Virus record (IMG/VR): IMGVR_UViG_3300008267_000009
Span: 36,564 to 100,563 of that record
Reading direction: 5' to 3' (one strand)
Length of the DNA: 64,000 nucleotides
From: a virus
The notes below the pieces were generated by a model. That model did not search any database, was not told the DNA's origin, and saw nothing but the letters and a program-made list of their open reading frames with translations. The translations under genes were made by a program, and so were the position numbers. Of the stretch, positions 44,048 through 50,274 are shown piece by piece; within the stretch, counting starts at the first letter, position 1; each line of letters begins with the position of its first letter.

Positions 44048-45185
44048 CAATGGCATGAAGGCTAGATTTGAGTTTGATTCCGTAGAAGCAGTTGATGTTC
44101 CAGAATCAGTTGGAAAAATATTTAAATTAAAAAATGTTAATTTTACTCCTAAACAGGGTGCTGAAGTTGTTGAAGTTCCAGGTAAAACATTTTTTGTTAG
44201 TGCAGGGTATTACATATGGCATTTTTTGTTTGATGAAATTGCTGCCTACATATATGTTAAAAAACATGTTAAAGATTTAAATTTAATGTGGGTATATCAG
44301 CCAGATATTAGATCTAATACCAAAGAAGATTTTTTAAATGAAATAAAAACAAGATCTTTTCATAATGAAAACACAACTGGAATAGAAGTTCATAAATACT
44401 TTGAAGATGTTATGAGAATTTTTGGCGGACAAGACTATGTTTTTTGCCCTAAAGAAAGAGAAACAAACTATCATTTTGAAGAATTATATTTAGTTTGGGA
44501 TCCTCATGATTTTTTTGTTGATAAAAAATATAAATTTTTACAGCTAGGAAACCATTGGTCTGGTGTGCCGTATGCTTGGTGGACTAGATATAATTGGCAA
44601 GAAGGCGATAGATTTACTGGCGATATATTTGAGCATCAATGGTGGAGAAGAATAGGTATATCTGAAATGAGAAGTATCTTCTTAAAAGAATTAGAATCTT
44701 ATCCTGAAATGCCTTATAAAAAAATTTTTATTTCTAGAAGAGATGCTGATGCAAGATACAGTAAGGAGTTAACAGAAGAAAAAGATAAATTATCTTTTTT
44801 TAGATACGTGGATCCAGAAATTAATAATATGATTGAAGATTATTATGTAGAGCGTGGATACCATCCAGTTAATTTTGAGGGCATGTCTTATTTAGATCAA
44901 TTAAATTATATAAGAAGCGCCACACATGTTGCTGGATTAATTGGATCTGGATTTACAAGCCTGTTTGTTGCAAAGCCAGGTTGCGTAGTAACAGAGATAC
45001 TAGTAAATAAAAAATATAACTACACGTATAAGTTTCTTGCGGATATTGTTCCATTTAGGCTACACAGAATAGATCTTAGGTTACTAGTAGGAACACCAGA
45101 AAAGTTTCAAGAAATTTTTAAATTAAAAAATGATTACATAGATTCTTTGGAGGAAAGCTATCAAAAATATAATCCAAACAATTAA
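44040..45185 (+). CDS. Glycosyltransferase family 61-like protein A
   Basis: 381 residues. The C-terminal half has KKIFISRRDADARYSKELT, a further F...MSYLDQLNYIRSATHVAGLIGSGFTSLF and KPGCVV, as in GT61 (DUF563) enzymes. A large, Trp-rich N-terminal domain precedes it. AAGGGG lies 10 nt before ATG 44040; ATG 44055 is an alternative. Transfers an unknown sugar. Confidence 0.75.
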   Translation: MHNNGMKARFEFDSVEAVDVPESVGKIFKLKNVNFTPKQGAEVVEVPGKTFFVSAGYYIWHFLFDEIAAYIYVKKHVKDLNLMWVYQPDIRSNTKEDFLNEIKTRSFHNENTTGIEVHKYFEDVMRIFGGQDYVFCPKERETNYHFEELYLVWDPHDFFVDKKYKFLQLGNHWSGVPYAWWTRYNWQEGDRFTGDIFEHQWWRRIGISEMRSIFLKELESYPEMPYKKIFISRRDADARYSKELTEEKDKLSFFRYVDPEINNMIEDYYVERGYHPVNFEGMSYLDQLNYIRSATHVAGLIGSGFTSLFVAKPGCVVTEILVNKKYNYTYKFLADIVPFRLHRIDLRLLVGTPEKFQEIFKLKNDYIDSLEESYQKYNPNN

Positions 45186-45189
45186 TGTT

Positions 45190-46146
45190 ATGGACATATT
45201 TCCAGTTACCGAAACTACTTTTTGTATGAGGTTTCCTAATATGCAATACACTTCTTACGCAATGAAGCAGAGTGAGTATCCATTGATTCCAAAGTTAGAC
45301 GTTGAGCCAAATTTAAATAGAGACATACTTGTTCTTCCCTATGTTGAAAAATATTTTCATACATTTTTTGAGTATATTCCTAAAATTTTATTTTTAAAAA
45401 ATATTAATCCAGCAGTCTTAGTTATATTTGTGTGTTCTGAAAAAACACAGTATGATGAGGATACGAATCTTTTTCATTCTTGGAAAAATATTGGTAATCA
45501 TAGAGAAGATCATTTTAAAGATTTTTTAGATAGATCTCAAATTAGTTATGTTTGCACCTATAAAGACTCTGATTTTTTTAAAAATATGATTGCTCGTTCT
45601 GGATATGTATTTTATGATTCAATAAAAAAGATTCATATGAAAAGATGGATGAATGATTTTTATAAATTTCCAAGCTCGATATCTTATTTTCCAACCTGTT
45701 CTCAGACTACAGATACGCTTTTACCAATGGTAAAATATTTAAAGGGCATCAACAATGACAATATAGAATCTTTTAGGTCTATATATATATCTAGAAGAAA
45801 TTTTCCAGAAAGAACTTTAGATAATGAAAAGCAACTAGAACAATTTATGCTAGATAGTGGGTATGAAGTATATTGTTTTGAAGATATGAATATTTTTGAT
45901 CAAATAAGGTTAGCAAAAGAATCAAAAAGAATTATTATTTTGAATGGTTCGTCTGCTGCTAATTGCGTATTATCAAATCCAGGAACAGAAGTTATTGCTT
46001 TTAATAATGGCGCTGAAATTGTAGGGGTTTACGAAAATGCATGTAAAATGTATAATATAGATTATAAATTAATAGAGATGCCAAATAACGATGCATTATG
46101 GATTATTGATTATTTAAAACAAAATAATTTAAACAAGCCTTTGTAG
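45190..46146 (+). CDS. Glycosyltransferase family 61-like protein B
   Basis: 318 residues with RSIYISRRNFPERTLDNE, EDMNIFDQIRLAKES, GSSAANCVLSNPGTE in the same order as its upstream neighbour, so a shorter GT61 relative. Its stop TAG (46144-46146) lies inside the tRNA-Arg gene, overlapping it by 10 nt. Confidence 0.7.
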   Translation: MDIFPVTETTFCMRFPNMQYTSYAMKQSEYPLIPKLDVEPNLNRDILVLPYVEKYFHTFFEYIPKILFLKNINPAVLVIFVCSEKTQYDEDTNLFHSWKNIGNHREDHFKDFLDRSQISYVCTYKDSDFFKNMIARSGYVFYDSIKKIHMKRWMNDFYKFPSSISYFPTCSQTTDTLLPMVKYLKGINNDNIESFRSIYISRRNFPERTLDNEKQLEQFMLDSGYEVYCFEDMNIFDQIRLAKESKRIIILNGSSAANCVLSNPGTEVIAFNNGAEIVGVYENACKMYNIDYKLIEMPNNDALWIIDYLKQNNLNKPL

Positions 46147-46209
46147 CTCAGAGGACAGAGCAGGACTCTTCTAAGGTCTTGGTCGCAGGTTCGACTCCTG
46201 CCAAAGGCG
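46137..46209 (+). tRNA. tRNA-Arg (anticodon TCT)
   Basis: 73 nt without encoded CCA. Acceptor GCCTTTG (46137-46143) pairs with CAAAGGC (46202-46208), D stem GCTC/GAGC, anticodon stem GGACT/GGTCT with loop CTTCTAA giving TCT, T arm GCAGG-TTCGACT-CCTGC. It reads AGA, the dominant arginine codon in this phage. Its 5' end overlaps the last 10 bases of the upstream gene. Confidence 0.9.
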
Positions 46210-46213
46210 CAAT

Positions 46214-46286
46214 TGGGGATTAGCTCAGCAGGCAGAGCGGGAAGCTGTTAACTTCTAGGTCATAGGTTCGAATCCTATATCCCCAG
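46214..46286 (+). tRNA. tRNA-Asn (anticodon GTT)
   Basis: 73 nt. Acceptor TGGGGAT (46214-46220) pairs with ATCCCCA (46279-46285), D stem GCTC/GAGC, anticodon stem GGAAG/CTTCT with loop CTGTTAA giving GTT, T arm ATAGG-TTCGAAT-CCTAT. Asparagine is very frequent in these proteins. Confidence 0.92.
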
Positions 46287-46306
46287 CAAACATTATCAAA
46301 TAAATT

Positions 46307-46621
46307 TTATTTTTTACCCCATATGTATACAGGAATATTAATTTCTTTTGCTATTTCTAATTCAAGGCGGGCACCCTTTGATTGCTCCCACCCTTCTATC
46401 ATTACTATGGCTTCTGCTTCCAGTAATTGTTTAATATCTTTACGCATGTACTCATGTCTTGGCAAATCTTTTTTACCTTCAAAAGCCTCAGCAGGATTAA
46501 ATACTATTGCACCTTCTTGCCTAAGTATTTTAGCAACTTTATTAAAAGCTGGATGGTTAAATTCTGGAATACCAGTCATAGGTCCAGATATATATATATA
46601 TTTACCATTCATTATTGTCAC
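46307..46621 (-). CDS. DUF4406-like / nucleoside 2-deoxyribosyltransferase-like protein
   Basis: 104 residues. YISGPMTGIPEFNHPAF at the start, and a C-terminal MIEGWEQSKGARLELEIAKE are typical of DUF4406, a small relative of nucleoside deoxyribosyltransferases and of sugar/nucleotide-binding flavodoxin-like folds. GTG 46621 sits eight bases after AAGGA on the minus strand; ATG 46612 is an alternative. It likely binds or cleaves nucleosides. Confidence 0.8.
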   Translation of the reverse strand: MTIMNGKYIYISGPMTGIPEFNHPAFNKVAKILRQEGAIVFNPAEAFEGKKDLPRHEYMRKDIKQLLEAEAIVMIEGWEQSKGARLELEIAKEINIPVYIWGKK

Positions 46622-46639
46622 TAATTATTTCCTTTTTTA

Positions 46640-47218
46640 TTAAGGCATAAAATATCCAGGATGTGGTATTAAGCAGTCCATATATGCGTATCTTGTACCA
46701 GAAGTAACCTCAAGTGTTTCATGCTCATACTCTCTATCAACTTTAAAAATCAATAAATCATTTTCTTCTGGTTTATACTTAAAATTAATTTTTGGAAAGT
46801 TAATCTCTCCGCCTTCAAAATCTCCAATATACAACCCTATTTTGTAATAAGCTATTGGATTATCGTTAATATAAAAAGAAGAATTGTTATTTATTTCAGC
46901 AAATTGTCCAGTTTTTAATCTTACAAAATTAGCATGTTGATACATCCAATACTCTGGAGCAAAATAGTTAAATATTGGATCATGAAACTGATTATCTATG
47001 ACATCAAGGCTGCACTTATCTCCCCAAAATGTACCCTCTATGTCGCCTATTTCATAGTTTCCATGTCTATGCCAATCATTTTCTTCAAAACTATTTAGTT
47101 TATCTTTATATATTGTTAATAGTTCTGGATCTAAATAATTTTTAATTAAATAAATTTCATCAAACAGCTTAACTGTTCTAGGATCAGATTTAAATCTAGG
47201 CTCAGTTACGAGCATCAT
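46640..47218 (-). CDS. 2OG-Fe(II) oxygenase-like protein lacking HxD
   Basis: 192 residues of the prolyl 4-hydroxylase-like fold: GDFEGGEINFP (131-141), H166 in EHETLEV, and R176 in SGTRYAY. The first two iron ligands appear replaced (E109 and N111 where the sibling at 47202-47942 has H99 and D101), so it is probably catalytically dead or unusual. Overlaps the sibling gene by 17 nt. Confidence 0.7.
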   Translation of the reverse strand: MMLVTEPRFKSDPRTVKLFDEIYLIKNYLDPELLTIYKDKLNSFEENDWHRHGNYEIGDIEGTFWGDKCSLDVIDNQFHDPIFNYFAPEYWMYQHANFVRLKTGQFAEINNNSSFYINDNPIAYYKIGLYIGDFEGGEINFPKINFKYKPEENDLLIFKVDREYEHETLEVTSGTRYAYMDCLIPHPGYFMP

Positions 47219-47942
47219 CGGCAGTCCAAAGGTCTCCGAGTAGCCATCTTCCTATAGACTCTTCAGATCGGTCATTTACGTACTTAAAGTACTTATCACT
47301 CTTGTAATTATAAAAAGTTCCTGGGGCCATATCATATTTTGTTGCAAAACAAGAAAATGCGTATCTTACGCCCTTTGTTACAGGTTTAGTTGCATGAAAA
47401 TATGGAGCTTCTGCTCCGTGAATAACCACGTCTCCAGGTTCTGGCTTATATACTAATTCTCCAGGCATGCATTCAATATCACCATTAGGCTTTAATGTGC
47501 CATCTGCTAAAAATGCTGGATAAAAAACTTCTCCGCCTTCAAATTCAGATAGGTAGGTTACTACTCCGTAATCAATAAGACTACATGTTCCGTACGTATC
47601 TTCTTGGGTTAACTCATGAGCCTTGTCTTTTCCAGGATTGTCTGCATGTAAAAACATTCCTTCGTGACCAACTCTAGATGTAATTACTTGTGATTGAGGA
47701 TTAATTACATAATCTGGGTAGAGCAATTCTGAAACATGCTCCCATAGATCTATAATTCCAGGCACTGGTGGACTCATTTTATCGTCATACCAAGGAATTG
47801 CATTGCCCTCTTCTTTAAAAGATTCTGGATTAAATGTGTCTAATATTTTAACAAATCTATCGCACATTTCACGAGGAACATACCCTTTAAATACGTATAT
47901 ACCTTCGGTTAATTTAGTGCATCCTGGCTTATCATAGAACAT
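47202..47942 (-). CDS. 2OG-Fe(II) oxygenase (prolyl 4-hydroxylase-like)
   Basis: 246 residues. H99-A-D101 (FLHADN), H183 (APYFHATKPV) and R193 (GVRYAFSCF) form a complete iron/2-oxoglutarate site, with SEFEGGEVFYP as the DFEGGE-type strand. Oxidises an unknown substrate, probably proline or another residue in a protein. Expressed from a leaderless minus-strand promoter. Confidence 0.85.
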   Translation of the reverse strand: MFYDKPGCTKLTEGIYVFKGYVPREMCDRFVKILDTFNPESFKEEGNAIPWYDDKMSPPVPGIIDLWEHVSELLYPDYVINPQSQVITSRVGHEGMFLHADNPGKDKAHELTQEDTYGTCSLIDYGVVTYLSEFEGGEVFYPAFLADGTLKPNGDIECMPGELVYKPEPGDVVIHGAEAPYFHATKPVTKGVRYAFSCFATKYDMAPGTFYNYKSDKYFKYVNDRSEESIGRWLLGDLWTADDARN

Positions 47943-47948
47943 ATATGT

Positions 47949-47957
47949 ATTATATCA
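47949..47957 (-). promoter_or_regulatory. Leaderless extended -10 promoter (minus strand)
   Basis: On the minus strand TG-A-TATAAT is followed by ACATAT and then the ATG of the oxygenase at 47942: again exactly 6 nt. No -35 match, but the extended -10 compensates. Confidence 0.7.
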
Positions 47958-47994
47958 CAGCTAAAATTCGACCCTTCCTACATTATAAATAAAA

Positions 47995-48003
47995 TGCTAT
48001 AAT
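47995..48003 (+). promoter_or_regulatory. Leaderless extended -10 promoter
   Basis: TG-C-TATAAT with TATAAT at 47998-48003 and 6 nt to ATG 48010. It is divergent from the minus-strand promoter 45 bp away, forming a bidirectional control region. Confidence 0.7.
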
Positions 48004-48009
48004 ATATAA

Positions 48010-48297
48010 ATGAGTATAGAAAACCATAAATGGGTTCGCCTACCTAGCGGGGAAGTAAACGAGGCCTATCTTGACCATAACACACACAAAGGTCCTTTTT
48101 GTGTAAACTGTTTTAAATTTTTCTGTTTACAATGTGAAAAAGACTTAGGGCTAAATAGTAGTGGATCTGCATCTGATGGATCTGTAGATTATTATTTACC
48201 TAAGTGTGAAGCAAATCTTGATAATGAGGTAGAAGCGTGGTCTCCAATTGGTGGAGAACTAGCAGTTTCATTAATAGAAAGAAAAGTACATGCCTAA
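48010..48297 (+). CDS. Small Cys-containing protein upstream of oxygenase
   Basis: 95 residues. CVNCFKFFCLQCEK in the middle (two CxxC-like pairs) suggests a zinc knuckle. Starts KWVRLPSGEVNEAYLDHNTHKGPFCVNC, a phage-type sequence I cannot assign. Overlaps the next gene by 8 nt. Confidence 0.6.
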   Translation: MSIENHKWVRLPSGEVNEAYLDHNTHKGPFCVNCFKFFCLQCEKDLGLNSSGSASDGSVDYYLPKCEANLDNEVEAWSPIGGELAVSLIERKVHA

Positions 48298-48877
48298 TCC
48301 AGTATACGTTAAAAACGATATTTTGTTGATAGAAGATTTTTTAACACCAGAAGAAACACAAAAACTTTTTGAGTTTGCAAGCAACCCCGAAGCAGACTGG
48401 TCGTACCAATATGATTATGATATTGCAGAACAAGCTTCTCAAGGCGGTAGATTTAAAGAAGGTGATCCAGAGTTTGATGAAGTAGTTGCAAAGAAAAACC
48501 CATTTTGGTCAGACAAGATGCTTGCAATAAAGTTTCCAGCACTACAAACAGAATTAACAAAAAGAACATTAGCAGTTTTTGATGATAAATATAGAATTAA
48601 TCAGATTGCAAGAATCCAAAGACAGTACCCTGGATCAGAACTAAAGCAACACCACGATCAGGGCTATGATTTAACTTTACAAAGAGCTGTTATTATTTAT
48701 TTAAACGATAACTATGAAGGCGGAGAAATTTATTTTACACAACATGATGTTAGGCTAAAACCAAAGGCTGGGTCACTAATAACTTTCCCAGGCACAGACG
48801 ATTACTTGCATGGAGTTGCAACAGTTCAGCCAGGTGAAACAAGGTACGTAATAAGCACCTTTGCTTTCAATAAATAG
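48290..48877 (+). CDS. 2OG-Fe(II) oxygenase (prolyl 4-hydroxylase-like)
   Basis: 195 residues with H121-x-D123 (KQHHDQ), H174 (YLHGVATV) and R185 (GETRYVIST), plus NYEGGEIYF. Fe(II)/2-oxoglutarate hydroxylase; the substrate is not known. Third member of this family in the window and possibly related to the T4-like and cyanophage oxygenases. Confidence 0.88.
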   Translation: MPNPVYVKNDILLIEDFLTPEETQKLFEFASNPEADWSYQYDYDIAEQASQGGRFKEGDPEFDEVVAKKNPFWSDKMLAIKFPALQTELTKRTLAVFDDKYRINQIARIQRQYPGSELKQHHDQGYDLTLQRAVIIYLNDNYEGGEIYFTQHDVRLKPKAGSLITFPGTDDYLHGVATVQPGETRYVISTFAFNK

Positions 48878-48889
48878 GGGGAGATTAAA

Positions 48890-49426
48890 ATTTTAAAAGT
48901 ATCAATAATTGGATGCGGTTTTGTAGGAGCCAGACTTGTAGAAGAAATAAACTCTGAAAGAGAAGAAAGTTTTCTACTGGCAAGAGAAGAGCACGGAGCA
49001 AAGATTGTTTTAAACACCGTTTTAGTTAAAAATGTTGCAAAGTATTCTGATAACACACCAGCTAACTACACATCTAATCTTAATGATTTATTGTCTGATG
49101 ACTCAAACCTTGTAATAGATGCTAGCAATAATTCAACATCTGAGTGGGCTAGAGGAACATTAACTGAGCTAGCTAAAGCTGGAAAGTCTGTAATAATTCT
49201 AAACAAACCCTTGCTTGCTAATAATGTAAATCTTTTTGGTGAGTTAGAAAAAACTTACGGCGTAAAATTTTTAATTGGTGCCTGCATTTCAAAAAACTCT
49301 CCAATTAACGTAAGCCAACTTAATTATTTATTTAATGGCACTGAACGATTTGAACAGCGTGGGCACTCTTCAGATGAAGTATGCCGAGCAATTTTTGAAG
49401 AAGTTCTATATTTTTATAATAAGTAA
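48890..49426 (+). CDS. Homoserine-dehydrogenase-like NAD-binding protein with ATT start
   Basis: The frame from 48890 encodes 178 residues: VSIIGCGFVGARLVEEI (GxGxxG, G8/G10/G13), VIDASNN, AGKSVIILNKPLLA, and IGACISKNSPI, the N-terminal domain of homoserine dehydrogenase, but no catalytic domain. GGGGGAG (48877-48883) lies 6 nt before ATT 48890, and no ATG, GTG or TTG occurs in frame between the upstream stop and the GxGxxG motif. The first ATG (49091) would drop the nucleotide-binding half. A rare ATT start or a decayed start codon is implied. Confidence 0.7.
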   Translation: MLKVSIIGCGFVGARLVEEINSEREESFLLAREEHGAKIVLNTVLVKNVAKYSDNTPANYTSNLNDLLSDDSNLVIDASNNSTSEWARGTLTELAKAGKSVIILNKPLLANNVNLFGELEKTYGVKFLIGACISKNSPINVSQLNYLFNGTERFEQRGHSSDEVCRAIFEEVLYFYNK

Positions 49427-49430
49427 AATA

Positions 49431-49466
49431 TGATATAATTGTTACAGGACGCCCAATAGGGGTCCT
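49431..49466 (+). promoter_or_regulatory. Extended -10 promoter and leader hairpin of hsp20
   Basis: TG-A-TATAAT at 49431-49439. The leader holds a hairpin (AGGAC 49446-49450 with GTCCT 49462-49466, inner CCC/GGG) and GGAGG ahead of the ATG at 49498. Confidence 0.7.
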
Positions 49467-49497
49467 AATTAACTTATTCGCTTGAAGGAGGAATAAA

Positions 49498-49920
49498 ATG
49501 GTAACAACATTTGCATGGGACCTTTTTAAGGACCCATTTTTTATTGGGTTTGATAGAGCCCTAGATACATGGAATCATGTACAAACAGTATCTGGATCTA
49601 CAAATTACCCACCATATAACGTAATCAAGGTAGATGAAGACAACTTTGTTGTCGAACTAGCTGTTGCTGGATTTTCTAAGTCAGACATTGAAATTTCAAC
49701 AGCAGATGGAAAACTCATTGTAAAGGGAGAAACAGAAGCGGAGAATAACGATTCGAAGTTTATTCACCGTGGTATTGCTGCTCGTAAATTTACTCGTGAG
49801 TGGGCGCTTGGCGAACATATGGAAGTCAAGACGGCTGAACTTAAGGACGGAATGCTAAAGATTGATATTGAACGCATTCTTCCAGAAGAAAAAAAGCCAA
49901 AGACAATTAAAATCAAGTAA
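49498..49920 (+). CDS. Small heat shock protein (Hsp20/alpha-crystallin)
   Basis: 140 residues. The crystallin domain covers about 35-135: YNVIKVDEDNFVVELAVAGFSKSDIEIS, GKLIVKGE, a central RKFTREWALGEHMEVKTAELKDGMLKIDIE, and a short basic tail (KKPKTIKIK). It keeps unfolded proteins from aggregating; phage Hsp20 may help host or virion protein folding. AAG lysine bias and a strong leader suggest high expression. Confidence 0.9.
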   Translation: MVTTFAWDLFKDPFFIGFDRALDTWNHVQTVSGSTNYPPYNVIKVDEDNFVVELAVAGFSKSDIEISTADGKLIVKGETEAENNDSKFIHRGIAARKFTREWALGEHMEVKTAELKDGMLKIDIERILPEEKKPKTIKIK

Positions 49921-49922
49921 GG

Positions 49923-49928
49923 TATAAT
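49923..49928 (+). promoter_or_regulatory. -10 box of FmdB-family gene leader
   Basis: GGTATAAT immediately after the hsp20 stop; the predicted start is near 49934, at the base of the first leader hairpin. No clear -35. Confidence 0.55.
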
Positions 49929-49931
49929 AGA

Positions 49932-50029
49932 AGTCTGCACCCCGTCACTGGGGAGTCGCAGACTATTCGGGTCGCTACCCGAAGGATACACCTGAGCATG
50001 TGTATAAACTGCTCCTTAATTTTAAGGAG
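49932..50029 (+). promoter_or_regulatory. Structured 5' leader RNA with sequestered Shine-Dalgarno
   Basis: Four consecutive hairpins: A, AGTCTGC 49932-49938 with GCAGACT 49958-49964, enclosing CCCC/GGGG (49940-49943/49950-49953); B, TTCGGGT 49966-49972 with ACCCGAA 49977-49983; C, ATACAC 49986-49991 with GTGTAT 50000-50005; D, CTCCTTAA 50012-50019 with TTAAGGAG 50022-50029. Hairpin D contains the Shine-Dalgarno of the next gene (AAGGAG 50024-50029, nine bases before ATG 50039). Candidate riboregulator; no known class recognised. Confidence 0.7.
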
Positions 50030-50038
50030 AGTGAAGTA

Positions 50039-50224
50039 ATGCCCATTTATGAATACAAATGTGAGTGTTCACCAGAAAAAATTGTATCAAAAGAAAGATC
50101 AATAACATCTATTGAGCCTAACTATCTTTGTACAAGTTGTGGTAAAAGACTACAAAGACATTACGGATCCTTTGGAATACAGTTTAAAGGTACAGGATTT
50201 TATAAAACAGATAACGTTAAGTGA
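50039..50224 (+). CDS. FmdB-family zinc-ribbon protein
   Basis: 61 residues from ATG 50039; the GTG at 50000 lies within hairpin C and would precede the Shine-Dalgarno site. MPIYEYKCEC...CTSCGKRLQRHYG, then FKGTGFYKTD, match the FmdB regulatory protein family (CxxC pairs at 9-12 region and 33-36 region). Possibly a small regulator or zinc-binding factor. Confidence 0.85.
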   Translation: MPIYEYKCECSPEKIVSKERSITSIEPNYLCTSCGKRLQRHYGSFGIQFKGTGFYKTDNVK

Positions 50225-50229
50225 TTAGA

Positions 50230-50260
50230 TGATATAATTACTATGTAACAAAATTTGTTA
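50230..50260 (+). promoter_or_regulatory. Extended -10 promoter with downstream palindrome
   Basis: TG-A-TATAAT (50230-50238) followed by TAACAAA-A-TTTGTTA (50246-50260), a 7-bp inverted repeat at the expected start of transcription. TAGGAG (50263-50268) then leads to the TTG start at 50275. The palindrome may be an operator or a small 5' hairpin. Confidence 0.6.
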
Positions 50261-50274
50261 TGTAGGAGTTATAG

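Noticed and set aside
46287-46306. Further tRNA after tRNA-Asn
   Set aside because: Only about 20 nt remain before the minus-strand gene; no cloverleaf found.
50000-50038. GTG 50000 as start of the FmdB-family gene
   Set aside because: It lies in hairpin C before the Shine-Dalgarno site, and FmdB proteins start MPIYEY, at ATG 50039.
50246-50260. Terminator at the TAACAAA/TTTGTTA palindrome
   Set aside because: AT-only weak stem with 1-nt centre and no T-run, directly upstream of a Shine-Dalgarno site; more likely an operator or minor leader hairpin.
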